Part shown: positions 8,214 through 15,981 of the stretch, one piece after another
Position numbering within the stretch: position 1 is the stretch's first letter
Layout of the letters: the number at the start of each line of letters is the position of its first letter
Assembly: GCA_905480145.1 (NCBI GenBank)
Contig: CAJQPA010000026.1
Span: 1 to 64,000 of the forward strand
DNA length: 64,000 nucleotides
Reading direction: 5' to 3'
Source: an uncultured Flavobacteriales bacterium
Lineage (GTDB): Bacteria > Bacteroidota > Bacteroidia > Flavobacteriales_D > Crocinitomicaceae
Translations under genes and position numbers: made by a program
Notes under the pieces: generated by a model
Databases searched by the model: none
The model's input: only the letters and a program-made list of their open reading frames with translations
Told to the model about the DNA's origin: nothing

Positions 8214-8247
8214 CGGAATGACACTGTAAAAAATGAGGAATGAGTGT

Positions 8248-9360
8248 TTATTTTAAAACCCAGCCTTTGAACCCGACACTTTGTGCGGCTTGCTTGATAT
8301 GAGAAAGTTCTTCAACGGAAATAGCACTTCCCGCAGTAACACGATGAAGTCCACCACTAACATCTAAAATTCTTGCACTTAAACCTGAGTTATTCAGTTT
8401 AATAACAAGGTTTTTTGCGTTTGATATTTCTCCAAAACAGCCAACAATGTAGTTCATTGCATCAACATCAAAGTTATCGTTTGACTCAGGCAAAGAAGGC
8501 TCAACATTATTTGACTCATTGACCTGAACGGGAATAAAAAGTTCGTCGTTGTATTTGTACGAGTAGACCTGAACTTCAGCGGGCAATGATTCTATAGATT
8601 CAGTTATTGAAGTTTTTTCGTTTGATATGGACTCAATACCGTCTAAAGTAACTTGCTTATAGGTCGCTTCAACTGCAGAGTGAAAAGGATTAAAATCTGT
8701 AAAAGAAATTAGCCCTGACTCCAATACATTTGTTTTCATAGGAATCCAAACGGAATAGAATGCAATTGGAAGAAAACAAGCTGCAGCAATATACCTCCAA
8801 GTTTTTGAACGCTGTTTTTTGAGTTCAGGGTGAACAACAATTGGCGTTTCTTTTATTTCTTCAATCTTTTCTGTGAATTCAGGAACAATAACAGGCTCAA
8901 GTTCACGGATTGCAGCAGTTTTCTGACTCACCTGTACATCTTCTTCTGTTAAGAAGTTGACTTGTCCTAAACCGAATGACTCAAGGAGTAAGTTAAAAAA
9001 ACGATCTTGTTCAAAACATAAATTTCTCTCAGCATCACGATAAATAATACCTATTCTATCAAGTTCAATTCTGCCCCCAGCTTTTAAAGTGTTGTTCCAT
9101 GAAGAAACTTTATTGTTAAGTTCTAGAACTGCACTGTCAAAAGAAATGGAGTTAGATTTCGCTAATGAATTAGCGAGAAGACCATCGTTATTAATTAACT
9201 GTCTATTGAACAACAACGATTTGCTGGGAGGTAATATTTTACCAGATTTGAAATCTATTTTGGCGGATATTTTTTGCGCAACGAATCCACCAAAAGAAGG
9301 TACAATCACACAGTTGTGTTGTATTAGTAAATCGCCAATAAGTTGTTCAATGCTTATCAT
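8248..9360 (-). CDS. HU-CCDC81 and SPOR domain protein
   Basis: 370 aa. Residues of about 1-135 resemble the paired bacterial HU-CCDC81 domains (ISIEQLIGDLLIQHNCVIVP, SFGGFVAQ, LLFNRQLINNDGLLAN, GGRIELDRIGIIYRD). A basic stretch and one membrane helix (YIAAACFLPIAFYSVWIP, about 190-206) follow. The last 70 residues form a SPOR-like peptidoglycan-binding domain (YIVGCFGEISNAKNLVIKL to VGFKGWVLK). The layout implies an inner-membrane protein with the HU-like part in the cytosol and SPOR in the periplasm, a combination common in Bacteroidota. It may link cell-wall or division sites to a cytosolic partner; DNA binding by this HU variant is not established. A TAnnTTTG box sits 6 nt before the ATG. 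Confidence 0.88.
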   Translation of the reverse strand: MISIEQLIGDLLIQHNCVIVPSFGGFVAQKISAKIDFKSGKILPPSKSLLFNRQLINNDGLLANSLAKSNSISFDSAVLELNNKVSSWNNTLKAGGRIELDRIGIIYRDAERNLCFEQDRFFNLLLESFGLGQVNFLTEEDVQVSQKTAAIRELEPVIVPEFTEKIEEIKETPIVVHPELKKQRSKTWRYIAAACFLPIAFYSVWIPMKTNVLESGLISFTDFNPFHSAVEATYKQVTLDGIESISNEKTSITESIESLPAEVQVYSYKYNDELFIPVQVNESNNVEPSLPESNDNFDVDAMNYIVGCFGEISNAKNLVIKLNNSGLSARILDVSGGLHRVTAGSAISVEELSHIKQAAQSVGFKGWVLK

Positions 9361-9365
9361 CTAGA

Positions 9366-9373
9366 CAAAAATA
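9366..9373 (-). promoter_or_regulatory. -7 box (TATTTTTG) of the HU/SPOR gene
   Basis: An exact TAnnTTTG on the minus strand, 6 nt before the ATG at 9360. A TTTA at 9393-9396, 19 nt further upstream, could serve as -33. This promoter separates the gene from kdsB, which ends at 9392. Confidence 0.55.
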
Positions 9374-9391
9374 GCGAAAAGAAAGCGTTTA

Positions 9392-10120
9392 TTAAAGATG
9401 TGCGAGAACTTTCTCAAGATCACTGGGAACATCAATGTTGGGAGTTTCAATGTCGGTTTCAACGATTCTTATAGCGTATCCATGATACATCCATCTCAAC
9501 TGTTCCAGTGATTCAAGCTTTTCTAGCAATGTTGGCTCTAATTGCACCAATTGAGATAGAGTTTCCTTTCTATAAGCATAGACACCAATATGTCTGAAAT
9601 AATTAAAATTATCTAAGGCTAAATTAGAAGCGTTTTTGGTGTTCGGAATAGGACTACGAGAAAAATACAAGGCATCTTTATTATGATCCAATACGATTTT
9701 TATTCGATTGTGATTGGCCAAATCATCGGCATCATTTGATTTTATTCCCAATGAAGCTATTTGAATTCTGGTATCAGCAAAAACGCTAGCGAGCTGATCA
9801 ATTTGCCGGAAATCCACCAATGGTTCGTCTCCTTGAATATTAATAATAACGTCTGCTTCAATTGTTTGTGCTATCTCCCCACATCTATCTGTTCCTGTTG
9901 TATGTTCAGTTGAAGTTAATTGTACTTTTCCTCCAAACCCTTTTACTGCGTCATAAATTCGCTGATCATCTGTAGCGACAATTACTTCAGAAAGAATAGA
10001 TGACTTAGACACGCCTTCATAAACCCGTTGAATCATTGTTTTACCCTTAAGATCAATTAATGGTTTTCCAGGGAACCTGGAAGAGCTATACCTTGCGGGA
10101 ATTACACCAACGACTTTCAT
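9392..10120 (-). CDS. kdsB: 3-deoxy-manno-octulosonate cytidylyltransferase (CMP-Kdo synthetase)
   Basis: 242 aa, typical for KdsB, which activates Kdo with CTP for the lipopolysaccharide inner core in the cytosol. Motifs are the nucleotide loop VIPARYSSSRFPGKPL at residues 6-21, IVATDDQRIYDAVKGFGG, STEHTTGTDRC, NIQGDEPLV, YFSRSPIP, and HIGVYAYRKETL with the late LEQLRWMYHGYAIRIV. Its ATG overlaps the stop of the upstream TonB receptor gene by one base (TAATG), so translation is probably coupled. That linkage is unusual for an LPS gene. The HU/SPOR gene follows after 31 nt with its own promoter. Confidence 0.97.
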   Translation of the reverse strand: MKVVGVIPARYSSSRFPGKPLIDLKGKTMIQRVYEGVSKSSILSEVIVATDDQRIYDAVKGFGGKVQLTSTEHTTGTDRCGEIAQTIEADVIINIQGDEPLVDFRQIDQLASVFADTRIQIASLGIKSNDADDLANHNRIKIVLDHNKDALYFSRSPIPNTKNASNLALDNFNYFRHIGVYAYRKETLSQLVQLEPTLLEKLESLEQLRWMYHGYAIRIVETDIETPNIDVPSDLEKVLAHL

Positions 10121-12465
10121 TAAAACTTAACTTGTAATTGAAGAATAAAAGTCCTCGGAGCCCGAACATCTCCCGGCCTTGTTACGTATTCACTGTTTAA
10201 CACATTGCTAACAATAAATCCGAGTCTATAATTTTCTTTGAAGTTATAGCCGGCGCGGGCATCAAAGACTAATGCACCCTTGTTGTTTTTTTCACGGTAC
10301 TCTTTGAGCCCAGTTAATATTTGAACATTTGTACTTCCAATGGTTATGCCATCCACAAAGTTTTTATCAATGTTTGACATATAACTGTTATACCTTGCTG
10401 AAAAACCGACGCTAATGTTTTTATACTTTGCTTCTATATCTGCTTTGGCTAGGTGATTAAAACGATACTTTAATACTGTTGATCCAGAATCAGAGAAAGT
10501 CGATAGGTATGCACTATCCGCATTTAAACTGAGGGGGTTCATATATGTATAGCCAATAAGGGAGGTTAATTCAACCTGCCCAATTGACCCTATACTGTTG
10601 AAAGATATTTCCGCACCTGAGATTCTTGCCTTTTCAGCATTTTGAGCTTGGAAACCTAACCAGCTTTCCGCCTCTTCAATAGTCGTAATTATAACAGAGT
10701 CTGGTTTATAGTATCCAAAAGTAAACTCCATCATGTTATTATATTCGTTGACAAATGCGGCTACATCAATAATACCTTTCCATTTTTTGCCGATTTTAAC
10801 CACTTGTTTTATTCCAACCTCTGCAGCCCAGCCAGTTTCTGGTTTTAAGTTTGGATTTGGAAAGATGTTCAACGCCCCAACAGAGGTTTTTGTGTAACGC
10901 TCGGCAACTGACGGATACCTAATCCCTTGTCCAAAAGATGCCCTAAGATGGGTGTACTTTAATAACTGATAATGCGTTCCCAACCTAAAAATTGGGTAAA
11001 CAGGAAGGGTTGTCATAGAGCTAGTGTCATTTCCAAAAGAAAAATCAGTGTCACCCTTTATGCCGTCTTGCTCATAATACTCTATCCGAACACCTCCTGT
11101 AATGTCAAGTTTACCCATGCGTTTTTCAAACTGAGTGTAAATGGCGGCGTTAGAAGAATAGTGATCACCAAACAGTGCGGATTTCACGTCGGTTCTTACT
11201 CCTGTGAGACCTGCAGTCATTACGGTGCCATGTGCAAATTTACGCTGCAATTGGTAATCCCCATAAAGAATTGCCGATTGAGTAGATTGTGATGAATTGG
11301 TTAGATTGGTTCTATCCAAGTAATAATAACGAGTTTTAAGCGAGTGCAAATTATTTTTTTTATCGTATACCTTAATATAAGGATCAATAGAAATTGATGT
11401 ACCGGTATTGAAAGTTAACGTAGAAGCAGGGTCACTAATATCGGCACCTCCACTAGGAGTATACGCAAATGTATCACTTTCCCATATCAGGAAGTTTCCT
11501 GTTTTTTGATATTGAGCGTTGTACCCAATTCCCAATTTCATCTTTTTAAATTTTTCTGGGCGAAAAAATAAGGTTCCAGAAATTCTACCTCTATCTTCAG
11601 AAGAGCCTTCTTTAAAACCAGGGGTTGTTAGTCCATTAACAGAAACAGTGTATCCAAATTTCTTGTACATCTTTCCGTAATATGCATCTCCGGAAACAAA
11701 CATAGGGTTTTGACCCTTAGACCACCACTGTAAGGTTGAACGTTTTGGATTGTCATATATACCACCTTGTATTTTCGCTCTAAATTCGCCTTTAGTTCCC
11801 GGCTCTCTCTCCGTTAAAGAGATGATTCCGTTTAAGGCACCACTTCCATACAATACAGAGGAGGCACCTTTTATTACCTCAATTTGAGAGGCAGCTTCGA
11901 TCGGTATAGTATTCCATTTTGTATCTCCGGCATCTCCAGATATTATAGGAATACCATTCCAGAGTAAAAGAACTCTTGATCCGGCACCATATGCGAATCC
12001 GCTACCTCCACGAATACTAACTGTTCCATCCATGGCAAATACACCTGGACTTTGATCAACAGCCTCTTCTAAATTTACTAAACCTTTGTTTTCAAATAAT
12101 TCAGGGCGAATAATTTCCATAGATATAGCAACATCCTCAATGTTTTGATCTCTTCTCCCAGCAGTTACAACTACTGTTTTAATGACTTGGACCGACTCTA
12201 TTAATTTAAAGGTATAGTTTCCGTCTTTTGTGATTTTTATGGTGTCATTTAAAAAAGTATTTGCAGTTATTATTAAGGTAACAGGGTATGCCTTCGGAGA
12301 TATTACAAATATCCCATCAAAGTCACTGATCACCTTTTCACCAGAGGAAGCAAATATTTTCGCTCCATAAACCGGCTCTTTTGTGGACTTATCAATTATA
12401 GTTCCTGTGATTTGAGAATGCCCAAAAAAAGGAATGAAAATTAGTAGTAATAGTAGGTTTTTCAT
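10120..12465 (-). CDS. TonB-dependent outer-membrane receptor (paralogue A)
   Basis: 781 aa. A signal peptide (MKNLLLLLIFIPFFGHSQ) is followed by a carboxypeptidase-regulatory-like beta-sandwich (about 18-95: ITGTIIDKSTKEPVYGAKI). The plug (about 110-225) contains DQSPGVFAMDGTVSIRGGSGF, GASSVLYGSGALNG and ISLTEREP. A 22-strand-type barrel ends in the C-terminal Phe (LQLQVKF). The family takes up ligands such as siderophores, cobalamin or other small chelates using TonB energy. The domain layout is CirA/FecA-like rather than SusC-like, and no SusD partner is adjacent. It is closely related over its full length to the receptor at 31.7-34.1 kb. The gene is divergent from dprA and overlaps kdsB by one base downstream. 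Ligand unknown. Confidence 0.92.
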   Translation of the reverse strand: MKNLLLLLIFIPFFGHSQITGTIIDKSTKEPVYGAKIFASSGEKVISDFDGIFVISPKAYPVTLIITANTFLNDTIKITKDGNYTFKLIESVQVIKTVVVTAGRRDQNIEDVAISMEIIRPELFENKGLVNLEEAVDQSPGVFAMDGTVSIRGGSGFAYGAGSRVLLLWNGIPIISGDAGDTKWNTIPIEAASQIEVIKGASSVLYGSGALNGIISLTEREPGTKGEFRAKIQGGIYDNPKRSTLQWWSKGQNPMFVSGDAYYGKMYKKFGYTVSVNGLTTPGFKEGSSEDRGRISGTLFFRPEKFKKMKLGIGYNAQYQKTGNFLIWESDTFAYTPSGGADISDPASTLTFNTGTSISIDPYIKVYDKKNNLHSLKTRYYYLDRTNLTNSSQSTQSAILYGDYQLQRKFAHGTVMTAGLTGVRTDVKSALFGDHYSSNAAIYTQFEKRMGKLDITGGVRIEYYEQDGIKGDTDFSFGNDTSSMTTLPVYPIFRLGTHYQLLKYTHLRASFGQGIRYPSVAERYTKTSVGALNIFPNPNLKPETGWAAEVGIKQVVKIGKKWKGIIDVAAFVNEYNNMMEFTFGYYKPDSVIITTIEEAESWLGFQAQNAEKARISGAEISFNSIGSIGQVELTSLIGYTYMNPLSLNADSAYLSTFSDSGSTVLKYRFNHLAKADIEAKYKNISVGFSARYNSYMSNIDKNFVDGITIGSTNVQILTGLKEYREKNNKGALVFDARAGYNFKENYRLGFIVSNVLNSEYVTRPGDVRAPRTFILQLQVKF

Positions 12466-12508
12466 GTATTATTTTCTTAAATTCAAGAAGCCTAAAATAC
12501 CATTTATT

Positions 12509-13612
12509 TTGAATTATACACTGATAGACTATCAAATAGCGATGACTTTTATGAATAAAGTAGGTCCTATTAAAGCAAAACAATTGCTCCAATTTGGAAT
12601 TACACCAGAACAAATCATAGAAGAGAACTCTAAAAAACTATCAAAAATTACAGGAATAAAAACAACTGTTTTTGATAAAATGAATAGAAAAGAAGCACTA
12701 TCAAAGGCGATAGAGGCTTCGAAAAAGAATAAAGAACTAGGAGTAAGACCCATTTATTTTGAAGATTTAGAATACCCAAGACGGTTAAAAAGCTGCGCTG
12801 ACGCTCCACTTGTTATTTATCAAAAGGGGGAATTAGATTTAAATCAATCAAAAATAATTTCAATGGTGGGTACAAGAAACGCTACAGCTTATGGCAATGA
12901 AATTTGCAGAGAATTTATAAAATCAATAAAGGATCAAAACATTACAGTTGTTAGTGGTTTAGCGCACGGCATTGATGCTGTTGTTCATCGGTCATGTGTT
13001 GAGTTCAAGGTTCCAACTGTCGGGGTTTTAGGGCATGGTTTGGATATAATATACCCATCAACACATCGAGAATTAGCCGATAAAATGTTAAAAGACGGAT
13101 CCTTAATTAGTGAATTTGTGCCCGGTGTTAAACCAGACCGAGAGAATTTTCCAAAGAGAAATAGAATCGTTGCAGGAATGACTGACGCGACTGTTGTTGT
13201 GGAGAGTAAGGTTAGAGGGGGTTCGCTGATCACCGCAAATTTGGCGAATGATTATAATAAAGATGTTTTTGCATTTCCCGGCTCTGTGCATATGGAAACC
13301 TCTAGAGGGTGTAACCATTTAATTGCCGCTCAAAAAGCGCACCTCATTCAAAACGCGAATGATTTTTTACGCCTGATAGGATGGGAAAAAATGAATATAG
13401 AATCTGGCTCAATTCAAAAGCAGTTATTTTTGGAATTCACAAATCAACAAAAGAAAATACTTGCGCTGATCCAGCAACAAAGTCAAATTCAACTGGACGT
13501 GCTTTCGATTAAGCTGGAGTTGCCGATTTCTACTTTGAATCAGGAATTATTCAGTTTAGAAATGGAGGGAGTAATCAGGACGATGCCCGGAAAAGTTTAT
13601 ACAATGGCATAA
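12509..13612 (+). CDS. dprA: DNA-processing protein DprA (Smf)
   Basis: 367 aa with this start. DprA binds incoming single-stranded DNA and loads RecA during natural transformation. Visible are an N-terminal SAM-like helical domain (DYQIAMTFMNKVGPIKAKQLL), the Rossmann-like DNA-binding core with ISMVGTRNATAYG, VVSGLAHGIDAVVHR, GVLGHGLDIIYPSTH, FPKRNRIVAGMTDATVVVES and GGSLITANLANDYNKDVFAFPG, and a C-terminal winged-helix DML1-like segment. The start is uncertain. The frame extends to ATGs at 12434 and 12464, but these overlap the divergent receptor gene. The TTG at 12509 gives a family-like N-terminus and length, and the ATG at 12542 is the next choice. Confidence 0.93.
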   Translation: MNYTLIDYQIAMTFMNKVGPIKAKQLLQFGITPEQIIEENSKKLSKITGIKTTVFDKMNRKEALSKAIEASKKNKELGVRPIYFEDLEYPRRLKSCADAPLVIYQKGELDLNQSKIISMVGTRNATAYGNEICREFIKSIKDQNITVVSGLAHGIDAVVHRSCVEFKVPTVGVLGHGLDIIYPSTHRELADKMLKDGSLISEFVPGVKPDRENFPKRNRIVAGMTDATVVVESKVRGGSLITANLANDYNKDVFAFPGSVHMETSRGCNHLIAAQKAHLIQNANDFLRLIGWEKMNIESGSIQKQLFLEFTNQQKKILALIQQQSQIQLDVLSIKLELPISTLNQELFSLEMEGVIRTMPGKVYTMA

Positions 13613-13639
13613 AAAAAGCCCCAACTTTCATTGAGGCTT
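13611..13639 (-). terminator. Terminator downstream of the PpiD-like gene
   Basis: Read on the minus strand: AAGCC, a 14-nt loop, then GGCTTTTTTT. The stem is only about 5 bp but is followed by a 7-T run. It overlaps the dprA stop codon. Confidence 0.45.
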
Positions 13640-13658
13640 CTGAATATATTAAGTTTAA

Positions 13659-15866
13659 TTATCTTCTAATGTTCTTATTGAAAAATTTACGGTTATCAAC
13701 AACATTGGCTGCTTTTACTAATGATTGTATTGCTTTTCCTTGAAGAGAATTTGTCAAAGCACCCTGCAAAGCCATTTTTTCAGTAACGAAAGTGGTCGCA
13801 GTTGGAGCAGGTGTTGTTTTTTCAATTTTGACAACGTATACACCAGATTGTCCTTTTATTGGCAATGACATCTCACCATCCTTGAGACCTGAGAATATTG
13901 CCCCAACAACTTCTGGTTCGTAACCAGCCCCTGTTATTTGAGGGTTAGAAAAAGTAAGCTCTGATTTTTGTTCAGACACACCTTTAAGTTTCGCTGTCAA
14001 ATCAGAAAGAGATTTCGCTCCAGTCATTTGCTTCTCAAGACTAAGTGCTTTTTTATCTTGCATGCACTCACGTTCCATTTTTGATTTTACATCTTCAAAA
14101 TTAGGAACCCCAACGTTTTTTATTGAAGAAAGAATAGCAATTATGTATCTGTTTTTTTCTTTGATTGGAGAAGTTATTAAGTCACCTAATTCTGCATTAG
14201 CATCAAAGGCTAATTTTAAAATTTTATCCTCAGCAAATGAAGTTTCAAAACCATTTACTTTTGGAGAATTTTCTTGAATGTTTATCGGTCTAGCGAAGTA
14301 TCCTTTTTGTCTTACTAGTGTATCAAACATAGCAACCTTCTCAGCGCTTGTTTCTAATTTCATAAGCTCATCATCCAAAAGGTAAATCATATTGTCAACC
14401 TCTTCGTCTGCGGCATCAATTGTTTCCTGAGAAGGCGTTAGCGTTTGCTGAACAACGGCTAAAACAGGAGCGTTGGTTACATCTTTCTTTAAAACTTCCA
14501 TAATATGGAAACCGAACTGTGTTTGGACGTAACCGATTTTTCCAACATTATTTGTTTTTGCAAAATCACTAAATTCAACAACCATTTCGAAATCTAAAAA
14601 ATCTTCATACTTACCACCATTAACAATTGAAGGCTGATCAGTAGAGAATTTAGTAACGTAGTCTTCAAAGTTGTCAGCGTTAATCAACGGCATTAAAGAA
14701 TCAACTTTTCTTTGTGCTACAGCTTCTTGAACTGAATCTCCTCGTTGAGCAGAAATAAGAATGTGACGAACACTTAATAAATCTCTGTTGAAATCTACAA
14801 CTTTCGCAAGACGTGTTGTTCCTTTATCGTTATATGGTCCAACGATATCTCCAATAGCTGAAGCTTTGAACAACGAATCCATATCTTTAGGATAAGTTAA
14901 GCCTCTTTTTTGAGCTTTTTCGTCATCGTCCGTTCCATAAGTATACTGGTGGCTGTTAGAGAAATAATTAAACTCACTGTTTGCTTTGTTCGCAATGAAA
15001 ATAGAATCATTGGTAGCGGCAGCAAATCGACTTTTTAATTCCTCTATTTTAGTAGAGAAAGAAGAACTGTCTTCTGTTGAAGGTGTTATAACAATATCGA
15101 AATAATTAACATTTCTTGAAGCAACTGTGTTTTTGTATTTGGTGTCGTTCTTGTGATCCTCATAAAACTTTTTCAACTCCTCTTCGGAAACAGTGATGTC
15201 AGCATCTTTAATAGAGTTATAACGCTGCATTACGTATGAAACACTTTTCTTTTCTTGTTTCGCTTCATAGTCATTTTTCGCCTCAAGACTTGTTACATAC
15301 ATTCCCTGCTCAAGAATAGCAAAATACTTATCTTGCTTTCTTTTGTTGATGTAATAAGCTTCGCTGTCTTTCCACTGTTGCTGAATAGAAGCATCATCAG
15401 AATTTTGCATCTCCTCAATACGAGAGCGGAGTAGGTTTTCATTGAACATTCCAGTCACAGAATCTGTAAAACCTTGCATGAATTCAGGAAGAACATCAAA
15501 TCCCTCTTTACCATATAAATAAGCGTCAAGTTCATTTTCACTTACCTCGATTCCCATTGATTTAAACTCTCTGTCTAAAATAGCCTTTTCACTAAAAGTT
15601 TTCCAAATTTGATCGCGATCTACTTGTTGACCTTTTTGTTGGCCTTGTTGACGAGCTGAACGGTCTGCATTAGACTGTGCGCTAATGACATCTTTTTCGT
15701 ATTGATTTATATCAACCTTTTCACCGTACACTGTACCGTATCCAAACTGAGACTCAGGACCATTGCTACCTCTTAGGTAATCTCCAAGCACGAATGCCAC
15801 CAATGCTATACCTATGATTGCAACAAGCAACCATGATTTTTCTCTAATTTTTCCAATTAATGCCAT
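13659..15866 (-). CDS. PpiD/SurA-type membrane-anchored peptidyl-prolyl isomerase
   Basis: 735 aa. A short cytosolic tail (MALIGKIREKSW) precedes one membrane helix (about 13-32), so the bulk lies in the periplasm. A SurA-like N-terminal chaperone region follows (GEKVDINQYEKDVISAQ, ILDREFKSMGIEVSENELDA). A parvulin (PPIC) domain lies at about 365-475 (LLSVRHILISAQRGDS, GGKYEDFLDFEMVVEFSDF, GYVQTQFGFHIMEVL). A long C-terminal region contains a second, degenerate rotamase-like segment. Proteins of this form help fold exported and outer-membrane proteins, which fits the many beta-barrel and T9SS products nearby. A TAnnTTCG sequence at 15896-15903 is a weak promoter candidate. Confidence 0.92.
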   Translation of the reverse strand: MALIGKIREKSWLLVAIIGIALVAFVLGDYLRGSNGPESQFGYGTVYGEKVDINQYEKDVISAQSNADRSARQQGQQKGQQVDRDQIWKTFSEKAILDREFKSMGIEVSENELDAYLYGKEGFDVLPEFMQGFTDSVTGMFNENLLRSRIEEMQNSDDASIQQQWKDSEAYYINKRKQDKYFAILEQGMYVTSLEAKNDYEAKQEKKSVSYVMQRYNSIKDADITVSEEELKKFYEDHKNDTKYKNTVASRNVNYFDIVITPSTEDSSSFSTKIEELKSRFAAATNDSIFIANKANSEFNYFSNSHQYTYGTDDDEKAQKRGLTYPKDMDSLFKASAIGDIVGPYNDKGTTRLAKVVDFNRDLLSVRHILISAQRGDSVQEAVAQRKVDSLMPLINADNFEDYVTKFSTDQPSIVNGGKYEDFLDFEMVVEFSDFAKTNNVGKIGYVQTQFGFHIMEVLKKDVTNAPVLAVVQQTLTPSQETIDAADEEVDNMIYLLDDELMKLETSAEKVAMFDTLVRQKGYFARPINIQENSPKVNGFETSFAEDKILKLAFDANAELGDLITSPIKEKNRYIIAILSSIKNVGVPNFEDVKSKMERECMQDKKALSLEKQMTGAKSLSDLTAKLKGVSEQKSELTFSNPQITGAGYEPEVVGAIFSGLKDGEMSLPIKGQSGVYVVKIEKTTPAPTATTFVTEKMALQGALTNSLQGKAIQSLVKAANVVDNRKFFNKNIRR

Positions 15867-15981
15867 ATTCTTTTTTTCAAAACTTAATAAGTTTGCGAAT
15901 ATAGTTAGTTCAGATGACTATTTCAACTAAAAGATGAGCGAACATTTGGATAAACGACGATTTCAATTAACTTTTCGTTTT

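Noticed and set aside
12434-12508. Longer dprA from the ATG at 12434 or 12464
   Set aside because: Both overlap the divergent TonB receptor's 5' end and add residues absent from DprA proteins; not fully excluded.
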